Shown one piece after another: positions 23,372-36,230 of a stretch of 64,000 nt of DNA. Source of the DNA: Stromatinia cepivora (taxonomy: Eukaryota > Ascomycota > Leotiomycetes > Helotiales > Sclerotiniaceae); contig RCTD01000002.1 of the NCBI GenBank assembly GCA_014898415.1, positions 1,984,001 through 2,048,000 of the forward strand. Reading direction: 5' to 3'. The position numbers and the translations under genes are program-made. The notes beneath the pieces were generated by a model. That model did no database searches. It was given only the letters and a program-made list of their open reading frames with translations, and was not told where the DNA came from. Every line of letters starts with the position of its first letter. Within the stretch, counting starts at the first letter, position 1.

Positions 23372-24859
23372 TCAAAGCTCCTCCCTTCCTATCACATCCT
23401 CCATTTCGGTAAGATTGTAATGCGGTCTCCTCCAATCCAACGGATCTCCTCCTGGCAAGCAAACCCCCAACCTCCAAAAGTAATCTCTATGTGCGAAGAA
23501 TAGCTGCCAAAGTTTGTATCTTGTTGGAATGGGAAGCTTCGGCCATCTTTTTTGGATTCTCTCTATTTCCTTATCCTTTTCTGCCTTAGCTTCTGCCTCT
23601 CCAACACCCCATTTTGCATTCTGTATCTCGTCCAGAAAGTCCACTAGGATTATAGAAGATATATCCTCCCCTTGAAACCAAAAATTGTCCCCGTCACTCC
23701 CCGTAATACAGTCCTTATCCTCATCACCGTAACAAAGATGGATGTCTTGAGCTTCAGGTTGCAAATCTTCCTTCCCTATGTATATCTCTCCTGCATGGCT
23801 TCTATATCCCCATTCTTTCAGAGGAAGTAGTGGTACCGGATCTCCTACATGTGTTACCCTTCTATATCTTCTACTCATGCCGCCAGGATCTCTCTCATCC
23901 AGCTCAAAAACTCCATCAATAAATTCCATCAACCCATGATTTCCAATCATTGGCTCCCCAAAAGTTGTAACTGTCGTCCTCCATCCATTCCCTTCGAGTT
24001 CCAGTCCTGCAAGAGCGGCAACCGCTCCACCAAGTGAATGTCCTACAAGATGCAACTGATACTCTGGATATTTCCGTTTCAAGACGTTAAGATGCGGTAG
24101 GATATACGGACGGGTGTTAAGCCATGAAGTGTAGAAACCTGTGTGAACCGTGCAATTTGTACACTTTCTCTCCGGTTTTCTCAAATTTTGTTCTGCTGTA
24201 GCCGAATCTAATGCGTGTTGCCACCTAAAGTGCCAAGGTCGAGGAATTCGATTGAAGAACCGCTGTACAATACTTGTTTCAGAGGTATCACTAGCAGCAT
24301 CTGGGTCATCAGGATTGTCGGGATCTTCAGGATATGGTATATATTCTTGCGGCACCGTACTCAAATCGGCAATTGTATTTGCGATAGAATAAGTACCCCT
24401 GAAGGCCACAATTATTCTGCCTTCTCTCCGATTCTTTCCACTCTGCAATCCATGATCTAGTACTATATATCCAGAACTATCGCTTTTCACCACCCCTGTA
24501 TTAAATGTATCTACCAACTCGTATCCTGGAAACTCATCGCAACGACTGGCGCATTGAAAAGGTTTTGAAATGCCGCTTGTGCCAACACAGTAGGATATGT
24601 CGACTAGGCGGGCTAGTTCTTCCAGAGAATGGAAGAGGGCTAAAGATATTATAGGTTGGTCGTGCGCCGATTGAAGTTGCGCAGAGACGGAGGAGGAAGG
24701 TCGAGTACGAGAGGCAGAAACAGATTGGTCGATGGATTGGGACACGGGAAATGCAACATGGTGCAATGGCGTGTTTGCAGATGCTGGATGTGCGAGGGCA
24801 GAAGAGGCGATCCTCAGGAAGGTAACAACGAATATGGTATTGATGCTAAGGAAGCGCAT
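23372..24859 (-). CDS. Secreted class 3 lipase (alpha/beta hydrolase)
   Basis: A single-exon frame of 495 residues. The N terminus MRFLSINTIFVVTFLRIASS followed by ALAHP looks like a signal peptide with cleavage near residue 23, so secretion is likely. The fold is that of class 3 lipases (Thermomyces lanuginosus lipase/feruloyl esterase A group). VAFRGTYS near 151-158 forms the oxyanion strand. The nucleophile elbow is LHLVGHSLGGAVAAL with Ser275. HVGDPVPLLP supplies Asp340, and GYRSHAGEIY supplies His355, so the catalytic triad is complete. An extra acidic loop, about 176-195, is rich in Asp and Pro. Length exceeds the usual ~300-350 because of this loop and a C-terminal extension of about 100 residues. 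The substrate (triglyceride or feruloyl ester) is undetermined. It may act on plant or environmental lipids. Confidence 0.92.
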   Translation of the reverse strand: MRFLSINTIFVVTFLRIASSALAHPASANTPLHHVAFPVSQSIDQSVSASRTRPSSSVSAQLQSAHDQPIISLALFHSLEELARLVDISYCVGTSGISKPFQCASRCDEFPGYELVDTFNTGVVKSDSSGYIVLDHGLQSGKNRREGRIIVAFRGTYSIANTIADLSTVPQEYIPYPEDPDNPDDPDAASDTSETSIVQRFFNRIPRPWHFRWQHALDSATAEQNLRKPERKCTNCTVHTGFYTSWLNTRPYILPHLNVLKRKYPEYQLHLVGHSLGGAVAALAGLELEGNGWRTTVTTFGEPMIGNHGLMEFIDGVFELDERDPGGMSRRYRRVTHVGDPVPLLPLKEWGYRSHAGEIYIGKEDLQPEAQDIHLCYGDEDKDCITGSDGDNFWFQGEDISSIILVDFLDEIQNAKWGVGEAEAKAEKDKEIERIQKRWPKLPIPTRYKLWQLFFAHRDYFWRLGVCLPGGDPLDWRRPHYNLTEMEDVIGREEL

Positions 24860-25608
24860 CTTGTGTCGTGTTATCTTACATATTCAGATGCGATAATTTA
24901 TTTGAAGGAAGAATATAAATGTTAGGTAAAAGGGAAGGGCGGTGTTGACATGAAGTTAAATGTCTCTGAATGTTGAAGTTGGTCGCGTGGTAATTTGAAG
25001 TCGGTACTGCAGCATCATTATCCTAAACTAAGCTAACGAAGCGAATCTTGAATTACCCCAGATTTCCTCTTTCAATAGATTACAATCTAGATTTAGCAAA
25101 TAGCCAATCATGGGATGATTAAATCATTGGACTCGTTTTTAAGATGTACTCGTAATTCTCTGATATAACTATTGATAAAACTGCCTTTACAAATTTATGT
25201 AAGTCCAACGAGGAGCGAATACTCACTCAGGAGTAGCTTTTACCTCGACGATATTTCCGCAATTAATAGCACTAGATGTAACCTAAATCCTCCAGATATT
25301 TCCCATACATTAATTCATACACAATTCCCGCCCATACCCGTTCCTATTCCTGTAGTTGATTTCCCCTGTCTCCTTACCAATCTGAACTCCCATCCTGATC
25401 ATAATAATAGTAACTCCAAGATCCATAAGACGTCTGGAAACTCCGTAATGCCACGCTGAATGCTCCTGTACCCACCCAGTCTTCGCTCTTAATATCCTAA
25501 TCTTTTGACATCTACCAAACGCCATGAAACCCTAGCCCGCTAAGTTGTTCAAATCCCAAGATCGCAATGCAAAATATACAAAAGAAGAGAAAATAAAAAG
25601 ACGCCACA
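24860..25608. other. Lipase promoter side and spacer
   Basis: About 750 bp upstream of the lipase start and downstream of the histidine kinase. No supported gene; short open frames here show no family features. Confidence 0.6.
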
Positions 25609-28368
25609 TTATTCCGAACAGCAGAATAGCCCCTGCTGAAAATTCCCGATAATGAGTTTCTCCATATCAATAACCCGATACGGCTTCGCTAAGAAACTTT
25701 GCATGCCTGCTTCCTTTGCCCTCATCGAACAGTCATCTGTGATATCAGCTGTAACCGCCACAATCGTCGCCGTTTGCCCATGAGCCTCCGCCAATTTCAT
25801 GATCTCTCTTGTAGCTTGGTAACCATCCATATTCGGCATCCATATATCCATCAATATAATATCATAGCGACCCGATGACTTTGATAAGGAGGCTTGGTAA
25901 GAACGTACGGCGTCTGCACCATCAAATGCAAGCGTAATGTTATCTGAACCGTAGCCAAGTCGACTGAGAGCTGTAAAAGCGAATTTTCGATTGATTATGT
26001 TATCTTCTGCAACAAGGAAATTGAGGGGGTATTCTTTGGCAAGGTTGGCGTTGGGAGTTGCTCGTCGGCGTGGAGTTTTTATTGGAACCGTTGTGTAAGG
26101 AGATATAACGGCATCCCTAGTAATTCGAGGGTGACTAGGCGATGAGCCCACTAGTGGAGTTACGGACCTTTTCATATCCAGAGCTGATATCGGGAGACGT
26201 ATCAGGAATTCAGACCCTTTAAACGGACCTTCTGTTGCGGATCTTTCCAACGTAACATCGCCACCGAGATTCTTCCTAACATGAGCTTTAGCATTGAATA
26301 AACTAAGTCCTAGTCCATCTTTCGGTCGACTGATCGATGCGTTCTCTTGGAAGTGAGGTTGAAATAGACGTGATTTTGATTCTTCGGTAATGCCGCATCC
26401 TGTATCAACCACCCATATCTCAACCATATGCCCAGTATTATTAAGTTTGACCGTTATTGTGATCCTGCCACCATCCGTAAACTTGATTGCATTATCGATT
26501 ATTTTTGAAATTGAGAATTGCAAATGCTGCTCTTCAGTAAGAATGGCCTCCGGAACATCGGGCTGGATCACCAATTCAATTAAACACTCTTGCATTTCAC
26601 CCCTTGACCCTTGTGTTTTCACTTCAATTATCTCACCAAATTCCGTCATGGTATGGTGCTCGCTAGATGGATAATCGCTTTTGAGAGCATCACTAATAAG
26701 ATTTCGCATGAAATCACGGGTGATGATACGTTGATGTCCTGAGTTCATGGAAGCCGGCGAAGTAAGTGGACTGGGTTTTGAGGCGAAAGGAAAGCCATCT
26801 GACTCCATCTGTACGTCTGAAGTCATTGTGACTGTGGACCGAATAATCGTCTCGGGGCTTGAACTTGGCGTACAAACCATTGTGGAATCGACATCGAATA
26901 AATGATGTGACATTTCTCGCTCGGACAAAGTGAACGTTCGTTTTGGAGGAGATCCTAAATTGAGCTCGAGGTCTTCAGAACGATTTCGCTTGTTTAGAAT
27001 TGGAGATGAAAATGCCTCCCGTAGATGGCCATCAGTAGACGGGCAATAACTTGATGTGAGTGCAAAAGATTTCTTTCCATCATCTTCAGGTGTTAAAGGA
27101 ACATCGGGCATTTGCATATTGAGATCGTATGCATGGACGACATTATCGGCAGCTTCTATCGCCCTTCTAGAGCTTTCTGTGTAAGATCAGCATCAAATAG
27201 GTAACCATAACAATGGGGTTTACTTACCTTGCACAATCTCGATATTGGCCTTAAGATCTGCAAAAACAGATCGAGCCCGCTCATCCTGTTGCTTTGCGAT
27301 AGCATCAAGTACAGTTGAGTACATGATATCTAGCATCCCTACCACCCCTTGCATAGGTGTCCTTAGCTCGTGGGATAGGCTTCGGGCATATGGTTTAAGT
27401 GACTGCGAAGCGGTGATAGCAGAGAGAGGTATGATCTGTGCTGGAAGGGACTCTGAGAAGTTAGCCTCTTTAGCGAAGCCGTGCCCCTCCATTATGCGCT
27501 GGAGGATCATGTCTTCAAGAGAATGCATGAACATTTCTATGAAGCTCCAACTGAGCGTCCTTCTTTGAGCACCCTCTTCGGACCATATCAATGCAAAGTG
27601 AGCAAAAGATTTGTCTCCCACGGATAATGGCACACCAATAAAGGCCTCCGGTTGATTGCATGGCATTATGTTTGGATTATTAGGTGTTACCTCCTTCATT
27701 CTCTCGGGTACAATGACCACTTTGTCATATTTCATATAAGCGCAAGGTGTACCAAAGGCTGTATACTTATAATCTCTTTCAAGTTTAGGTTCCTGATCCC
27801 CACATTTGGTGTAGAAAGCAACACCCATTAAACTTGAGCCTTCTTCCCCAAGTTCTGGAAGTTCACCAGCGGTATCCTGATCATCCACCAACATTCGTTT
27901 AGCAACCAATCCGCATTGAGCTCCTGTTATATCGCACATTTCCTCCATCAATACTCTCCAGAAGTCGTAGGTGTCGGCCTTGCGAAGCTGAGATTTCAAC
28001 TTAACCAGTCGTTCCGAAGCATTGCTTTCCGCGGCAGCAGGAAAGTATCGACCCAATATATTTGTAAAGCCTTCATCACTGCTATGCAGTATGGAATCGT
28101 CTGTGAAGTCTGGCAAGCACAATGTTTGTCTGTCTATAAGATCGTGTGGTGCTTGCATCCCTGATCCCATTACACCTGTCATTTCCTCCCCAGTCCTCTC
28201 AAGGAATTGATCTTTTATCGGAGCCCAAGTAGGTATTCGTCTAATTCTTTGACGGTGGGGTTTGTATATCCTCGAAGCACAAGGCTTTCCCTCAAAGCCC
28301 TCACGACGATATCGTGGCACTTGCATTCCAATTTCTTGTTTAGTTGTGGGTATGAGTGCATTAAGCAT
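25609..28368 (-). CDS. Hybrid histidine kinase (HisKA-HATPase-REC)
   Basis: Fungal hybrid sensor kinase, which autophosphorylates on His and passes phosphate to its own receiver Asp and then to a Ypd1-type phosphotransfer protein. Two exons, 27228-28368 and 25609-27176, with one 51-nt intron, give 902 residues. An N-terminal region of about 330 residues resembles a GAF-like sensor (for example EAFIGVPLSVGDKSFAHFAL) with no membrane segment. The H box is SLSHELRTPMQGVVGML with His333. After an insert of about 150 low-complexity residues come the N box IIDNAIKF (about 606-613), the VVDTGCGI box and DGLGLSLFNAK. The receiver has EDN near 771 and the phospho-acceptor Asp824 in ILMDIWMPNMDGY, with VAVTAD and the Lys in FLAKPY also present. 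It is cytoplasmic. I cannot place the fungal HHK group with certainty. The start codon is the first in frame and could be wrong. Confidence 0.92.
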
Positions 28369-31300
28369 TTAGTCAGGCGTTTCGCACGCTGCCTGCCTTA
28401 GCCAAAACGGACGAAGCAAAGGTCGTCGACAATGTACAATGAAATTGGTAGGAGGGTATGTTTTCGAAAGAGCATTTGAGTGCCAAAGTACCGGTATGAG
28501 ATTGGCACCTCATCCAACAGTGGGGCTTTCTCTATTGATCGACGAGAAAATGATGGATGGGTATGTGATAAGTTAATTGACGGTGTTGACCAGAATGGAA
28601 ACCCGGGTAACTGGAATTATGCGCGAAGTGATTCTAGACTCCTGCCCGATGACAGAATGTTAGAAAATATTCCAACCAAAACCGTGGTGGACCGCGGATG
28701 AGGGGGTGAGCTTGTAATTGGGACGAGTGAGCGGTAGAGGGTCTAAAGGGTCTGGATGCAAAAGTTTAAACAAACATTGAAACTTAAAAGGACCGGGTGC
28801 ATCTGGGTCGGGTTACTGGCAGTTACGGCACTAGGGCCTATAGCAGTGGACACTATTGGTCAAAGAGCAAAGAGCATTGAATTGATTTCCAAAGTGTAGA
28901 ACTCTGACTTTGATTTTGACTTTGGTCTTAATTTTGACTTTGACTTCAATATAACCTTTTGGTAATAAAATTTGAAATAGATGAGGCAGATAGATATACG
29001 ATACTGTTTTGCTGGTAATATGTAAGATGAAATACTTTATAATATAAAAGTCAAATGATATAGAGTAGATCAACGATTGATAGATAACTAGTTAGTTTTG
29101 GCAGTAGTAAAAAAAATAAGGGATAATTCAAAGTAGTGAAATCTGGAGTGAGATTAGTGAGCGGAGAAACAATATGGATAGTGTAAATAGTAATTATTGG
29201 GTAGTGAGGATAGTAAAATCTCAGGGTGGTGCGGGTAGTAGTAAGTTGAAGTTGTGTGTGGGAGTGTTGAAGTTCTAGTTCTTGGTCTAAAGATTCTTTT
29301 GGGAAAGATCTAGCCAGGTCGAATTTAGAATTTTGTGGAGCGGCATGGAGCGGGTAACTGGGTTCGAAGATCTTCTCTTTTCTCCTTGCGTAAGGATTAC
29401 GATGACTAATGCTCATAGAGCTCGGATGGTTTTCGTCTTCTTCTTGAATCATAGTATCTATCATACTAATCATCATGAGTGATGGAACCCCGAGGTCATG
29501 AATGTTTGATGTTCTAGGATACTAGGATTAGAATACTGGGATACTAGGTATACTAAACGGTGCCGATATCCGGACTGTAATACAGTTACCTACCTAGTAT
29601 TTATAGTTCCTAGATTTCTAGGATAGCAACAGTGTCAGGATTTAATTCGTAGTATCCGATATCCCGATTGTTTTCCGCTTGATCAAAACTAGTAGGTAGT
29701 AGGTATTCTGATTCTTTCCCTTCAATAACTCAATAACTCAATAACTCAATAACTCAATAACTCAATAACTCAATAACATACATTCATTCCATATTCAGTA
29801 AACCCCATATTCAGTAAACCATCACCAAACCCCAAATTCAATATGAAACGAAGAACTTAGACTTCCGTAATCTTTAACCACGGATTATTTACCAAGATCA
29901 ACAACGGTCAAAAGAGAAAAGTTGGATGATTTTATATCCGGTATTATTGGCCAATTATTTTTACGAAAGTGCCGCAGATAGAACAGTTCGGTTGTCTGCA
30001 TCATTTTTTTTTTTGGTACGGAGTAATGTTATCCATGTTCATAACCCAGGCTTCCCCCTCCTCTTGGTAAGACATCTAGAACGATCTTTTTTAGAATTGG
30101 CCCTAAGTTATGATTTGCTAAGTTACACCATCGGTGCACCCAAGAAATGAATTCCCCACCTTTTTTTCATACTTTCTTCTATTCTAAATTTAAGGCTTCA
30201 CGTACAGAAATTCTCCGAAAGCATTTTTTCATTTGACAGTGAGTGATTGGTTGGAATTGATAAGAACGGAAATCATTTGAAACGAACATATTCAAAGAGA
30301 TAAAAATGGACTTGCATAAATATATATATATATATATGGGGACTGATCTTCATGATTCCGAATTCCTTCTGTGGTGTGAAAGCAAGCATAATCGTTACTC
30401 AAAGAACAAATTACTTCTGGGTTATAAGGACAAAAATTCTTCGGTACTGGTAAAATACGAGAGCATCACAAAATGAAGGGGGTACAACTTAACGGAGCAG
30501 GCTCCCAAAGAAAATTCCTTGATAACCTCGGGACGGAATCTCCTGCCACTTTTACGAATATAAGGGTATCGCTATTGAGATTCCCTCAATCGATACCTAC
30601 CGGAGTAGACGGATGTATTTACATTTTTTTACGCCATTCAGGGAAACAAATATACGAGAAAACAGCTTCTTTTCAGTAATCTTGGCATCTTCAGGTCTTC
30701 ATCATTTCCAATCCTCCATTCCTTCGTATTAAAGAAAAATGCAGAAAATCCCTAATGCCATCAAAAGGTGATATTGCATTATTAATCTTCACCGACACAG
30801 ATAACATTCCTACGTCGTCAGCAAGTGTCAGCACTGTAGCGGTAGTACCAGCCGTCAAAGCGCCCCTTCCATTCTGTTTCCTGCGATGGAGGATCAAGAA
30901 TTCGATCGTCATACCTATAGTAATGTATACATCCTGTAAACGAATCTCCTTTAGTATAGTTTTTAAATATTGGTTCATTACTACAGCACTATTTTAACAC
31001 CTATTGAATGGCTCGGCTTGAAGGATTCCGAAGAGGTCGTGGCTGGGACTTGTCAATAACCTAAGAAATATCAAATTCAAATCGGATTTCTAACCCACGA
31101 CAACTATACCAACAATGTTGTACCAGCTGTTACAATACGTGAAGTTTCTCCTTTCCGTCTCAACATACTTGTGCTGTGGAATCAATGTTGCTTTCTTCCG
31201 AGCCTCGATACCACTGACATAGAGACTTGAATCCTTGCTTGTGTACATGCACCTTCAGCCACCGTTTTTATATGGTGGCATAGGTCAAGCAGGGACGTTT

Positions 31301-32217
31301 TAATTCCTTTTCCCCAATATGCACCCCCCACGAATTGTTTCAAAGCACAGTCCACAATGATCTCCGAGTGAAATTTTGCCTTGCAGCAGCTCCGTTGTTT
31401 AAAAGAGCGAACAGCAGCGCTGCAGCAGGGGCTAATTCTTCTGCCTTAGGAAAACTACTTGTGGTTTAGTGTGAAAGAGGAGAAGGTGGTTGTAGAGGGC
31501 GCAGTACAGCACAGTGTCATAACTATTGACAGGATGTAGAGTTTGATTTGCTTGGCTCACCAGATGGCTTTAGGGAGTTATTGTCAATGGATCGGTATTA
31601 ACTTCAGCCCAAACACAAGACTCGGTGAATTCCAAACTCTCGGGCATCACAGCTCGTACAGAATTCAAAAAGCCACAGCTTTGTATGCTACACTCATGCA
31701 CGTGGATACAAATTCTATAACATGTCCGTGAGCCATGTAACTCGACTTTTCGAAGTATTCATTTAAGGTAGGTAAGTGGTAGCGAGCAGAAAGCCTTAGG
31801 TCTTAGAGATACATTACTAGAGATACAGTACTACTAGTATCGCAACTTTAAACTGGACAGTATGTCAAAAGATATCTCAATAAAGAAATCTCTCGTTCAT
31901 TTATGAAAAATGTGTTGGACAAACAGATCTCTTAGAACCTTATGGGACCGGCCGAATTGAATTTCCAGCTCCGAGAATGTCATGCCTTGATTCTGAGGCG
32001 GTAGCGTCGGAAGGCGGTGAGAGCCTTGAAGTAGCTGTATTGATTCTGGCAGAATAATATGGCAGTAGCAGCACAACACCAAAGCTTAAGACCTCTGAGA
32101 GGTCCTTCTTGGTGTCATCGTACATTCAAGCAGCAATGATTTCATAACATGACCAGTTTTTAAAATGCTGCTCAGTAGCAATAGTACTTCAATCAATTTC
32201 ATTATCAGTTTTCAGTC
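28369..32217. other. Long spacer, no supported genes
   Basis: About 3.8 kb between divergent genes (histidine kinase and SAC1/5-phosphatase), so both promoters lie at its ends. A minus-strand frame at 29051-29476 (141 codons, start MMISMIDTMIQEEDENHPSS) is the only one worth noting. Its first ~80 codons have ordinary composition, but its end is Tyr/Thr-rich low complexity, and I do not claim it. The region also holds GATACTAGG-like short repeats near 29510-29560, an 8-bp tandem repeat listed separately, (AT)n near 30320-30337 and a TACGGAGTA motif at 30017-30025. Confidence 0.55.
29722..29777. repeat. 8-bp tandem repeat, seven copies
   Basis: Seven perfect copies of TCAATAAC. It has no spacers and no associated genes. 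Confidence 0.95.
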
Positions 32218-35200
32218 ATGTCTATTCGCGTTCTTCTCCGCGAATATCCCTACCGCTCAATTGCACTTGTGACGCCTACCCACACTCTCATCTTTCGCCA
32301 TAGTCCTTCTACGAACGATTCCACAAGCAATGGATTACTCAATCCAATTTATCCAGTATATCCACGTCCGTCTGCCGATGGACTTGCCGCTCCTAAGTGC
32401 ATGGTAGAGTTCGCAGATGTCTCCTCAATTGATCTCAGCGAATACCGGACTTTGAGTCCTATGCCAGTCCATGGTACTCTCGGTCTGATCACTGTCAGCA
32501 ATGATATATTCCTTTGCGTAATAACAGGCACGACAAGAGTGGCACAGGTGAGGCCTGGGGAGACAGTTGAAAAGATATTAGGGGTAGAATTCCACTGCCT
32601 AAACAATGCGGAGTACGACAATACTTTTACGGACAATTTGGATCCCTACAATTACAATGCTGAAGATACATATGGCCAGAACCTGAGTCGACGGGATATA
32701 GTGGAGCATCCATGCACTGAGTTACAGAAACTGCTGGGCAATGGAAGCTTCTATTATAGCATGAATTTTGACCTTACCAATCGATTGCAAGACCGGTAAG
32801 CAAAGTTGATATACCTACGATGCCAGGCTCTTATACATTCTCAGATCTACAGATGCAACAACGAATGATGTTGAGAGTTTCGACGACTCATTCTTATGGA
32901 ACTCATATATGATTGGCCCCTTGGGAAAATTTCGATCTCGTCTTGTGTTACATGAACGAGAGGCCTTGGACAAGTCTGGCATTCTCACATCCGCAATTCG
33001 TGGTTTTGTCCTCACAATTACTATACCTCCCGCCTCTGATCCTTTAAGAACTTCAAGATCAGGCCTCCCATCATCTCTTACTTTAATATCTCGATTGTCT
33101 TGTCGACGAGCTGGAACGAGGTTTAATGCTCGAGGAATCGATGACGATGGAAATGTGGCAAACTTCGTCGAATCAGAAACGATATATTGGAGTCCCTCAG
33201 CCAATGTACCATATTCTTGGGAACAAGGGGGTGAGAAACCAGCTGGTGTCTGTTTTTCGTATGCCCAAATAAGGGGAAGTGTCCCAATATTTTTCGAGCA
33301 GGCACCTGGTTTAATTCCAGGTCAACAAAAGATTAGTATAACGAGATCTCCTGAGGGTACTCAACCCGCTTTTGACAAACACTTTGAAGAATTGGAGCGA
33401 AACTACGGCGCGGTTCATGTGGTCAATCTGCTCAGTGAGACTAAACCAGGTGAAGCTGAAATCACTAGATCTTATCAATACGGAATTCGTCACTCGTCAT
33501 TGAATAAAACAGAAGAGAAAAATTCCAAAGATCATCAACTGTTGAGGGTCACGGAATATGATTTTCACGCAGAGACGAAGGGTCCTCAAGGTTATGAGGC
33601 AGCTAGCATGATTCGAAGAATAATTGAAAATTCAGCAGACGGCTTTGCATATTATCTGTCTGAAGATATTGAAGATGCTGAAGATATTCCGAAGGCACAA
33701 ATGCGAAGAACAGTTGTCGTATTACAACAGGAAGGCGTATTCAGAACTAATTGCCTCGATTGCTTGGACAGGACAAATCTTATTCAAACTATCATATCCC
33801 AAATGGCAATAGAGTCGTTTCTCATGCATAGGGGAGCCAGGGGTACTTCAGATTTTTGGATGCGTCATTCAACCATGTGGGCTGACAATGGCGATGCTCT
33901 TTCACGAATATATGCAGGCACAGGAGCTCTTAAGTCGTCGTTTACGAGACATGGAAAGATGTCGATTGCTGGCGCTATTGCTGATGCACGGAAAAGTGCT
34001 ACCCGACTATATATAAACAATTTTGCGGATAAAGGACGACAAAATACCATAGACGTACTGTTGGGCAGACTTGTGGGACAAGTGCCAGTGCATTTGTTCG
34101 ACCCCATTAATGATTACGTGACGGCTGAGCTCAACAAACGTAGCTCAGAGTTCCAATCTTCCGAGGTGATAAATATGTAAGGCTACTACCCTTTTACCCG
34201 TCACCAAATATGCTGACTTGATGTTTTAGATGGGCTGGAACTTTCAATCTTAATGGACGTACATTTGGCATAGAAGAAGACTTGTCAGTATGGTTATGTC
34301 CTGAGCTAGAGAAGTCACAGCAGCAGCCCGAAATCGTAGCGGTCGGTTTCCAAGAAATAGTGGAACTAAGCCCTCAGCAAATTATGAATAGCAATCCAAC
34401 GATAAAACAAGCATGGGAAAAGGCTGTGCGAAAGACTCTGAACAAATATGCCCGCGCAGATGGTTCTGATCACTATGTGCTTCTACGAAGCGGTCAACTT
34501 GTGGGAGCTGCTTTGTGTGTATTCGTTAAAGCTTCTGTTCTCGAAAATATTAAAAATGTTGAAGGCAGTGTCAAAAAGACCGGGATGTCTGGAATGGCTG
34601 GTAATAAAGGCGCTGTTTCGATCCGCATGGATTATGCAAATACTCAGATTTGCTTTGTAACTGCGCATCTAGCTGCTGGATTCAGTAATTATGAGGAACG
34701 CAATAGGGATTATCACACCATCCACCATGGATTGAGGTTCCAGAGGAACCGTGGCATTGATGATCACGGCAAGTTGGTTCAGATGGCTGTCAGAATCGTC
34801 CACTAATGGTATCACAGATACGGTCATTTGGATGGGAGATTTCAATTATCGTATTGGACTTGGAGCAGAGCGGGTAAGTTAACTTCTATACAAGCCTGAT
34901 ATTAATTTTGACATCCTTCTAGGTCAAACAACTCATAAAAATGGGCGACTTGGAGACTCTATACGAGAACGATCAGGTGCGTTTCACAGCTCAGCAGAAA
35001 CTAAGAAGCCTACTAACAAAAGCATAGTTAAACCTCCAGATGGTAGCTGGTCTAACATTCCAATACTATTCCGAGTCACGGATTACCTTCATGCCAACTT
35101 ATAAATTTGACATTGATAACGATACATACGATACTAGTGAAAAAGCCAGAATTCCGGCCTGGACAGACAGAATCCTCCGGAAAGGCAACAACTTACGCCA

Positions 35201-36230
35201 AATAAACTACAGTTCCGCACCCCTTCGCTTTTCCGACCACAGGCCGGTCTTTGCAACTTTTCAATGCACTGTGAGTATCATCGATGAATCTATCCGTGAC
35301 TCTCTAAGCAGGAGCATCTATGAGAGGAGGAGAGAGGAGATTGGCGGTGCGACGGCTAGTTCAAAATTGGATGGAACGGATGACGAGGATTTGATTGGGT
35401 TCGAGAGCATCGAGCCAGGTTTACCACCTGCAAGCTCCGATCAGAGAAAATGGTGGCTTGACGGAGGGAAACTTGCGAGGAGTCAAGTCCAACCACCAAG
35501 CAATTTAAGAGATGCAGTACCAAACCCAAAGAGGCCGAGTAATCCGTGGACCTTGACCGATGAACCTGATTGGGTTACTGTACCAAGGCCTGGTATGTCT
35601 TCACGACGCAATTCACAGCAAGTTTCTTCACAGAATGCTATGGCAAGGAATGGCACAGCACCACGAAAGCTTCCACCGCCTTTTAATCCTTCATCTCTCC
35701 CCAGCTCTCAAAACCGACTTGGAAATTCAATAACAAACAATTCGTCAACTGCAACCCTGCCAACAAAGGCAGTACTTCCTCCGCCGCAGCTGATAGCGAG
35801 CAATTCTTCGACTCCAACCCCGACCGCAACAACGAAAGCAGTTCTTCCTCCACCACAACTCACACGCCGCGCGTCTACCGAAACAACACGCTCTTCATAT
35901 AAGAAAGCTCCACCTCTTCCGAGAAAGCCTGTACATCTAGCTTCCTCTTCTGTTTCACCTACACTATCAACTTCTTCGTTGGCCTCAAGACCGAAAGAAA
36001 ACCCTGTACCTATACCTGGAGGATATAGAGATTTTTCACCGCCTGCCAGAAGAGCTACTTCTGGTCTGGAAAAAAGTGGTTTGGAACCGCCACCGCCACC
36101 ACAACCTCGGAGGCCTGGAAGAAAGGTGGCTGATGAGGGACCGAAGCCAGAGTTGCCGAAAAGACCGGTAGACTTGTTGGGCGATAGCGATGATATTGGG
36201 GGATGGGAAGCCTTGAAACCTGCTAGATGA
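32218..36230 (+). CDS. Synaptojanin-like SAC1 / inositol 5-phosphatase
   Basis: Polyphosphoinositide phosphatase of the yeast Inp51/Inp52/Inp53 type, acting in endocytosis, actin and trans-Golgi traffic. Six exons are inferred: 32218-32795, 32845-34176, 34230-34768, 34818-34873, 34923-34976 and 35028-36230, giving 1,253 residues. The third intron (34769-34817) starts with GC. The SAC1 domain spans about residues 60-550 with an intact CX5R(T) signature NCLDCLDRTN near 493, so both phosphatase activities look possible, unlike yeast Inp51. The 5-phosphatase domain spans about 605-930 with WAGTFNLNGR, VGFQEIVELSPQQI, MAGNKGAVSIRM, WMGDFNYRI and IPAWTDRIL followed by FSDHRPV. The C-terminal 300 residues are Pro/Ser-rich with several PPP and PxxP stretches suited to SH3 binding. 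Confidence 0.94.

Noticed and set aside
28480..28701. A 73-codon plus-strand frame starting MPKYRYEIGTSSNSG
   Set aside because: Short, lies in the histidine kinase promoter region, no domain or conserved context.
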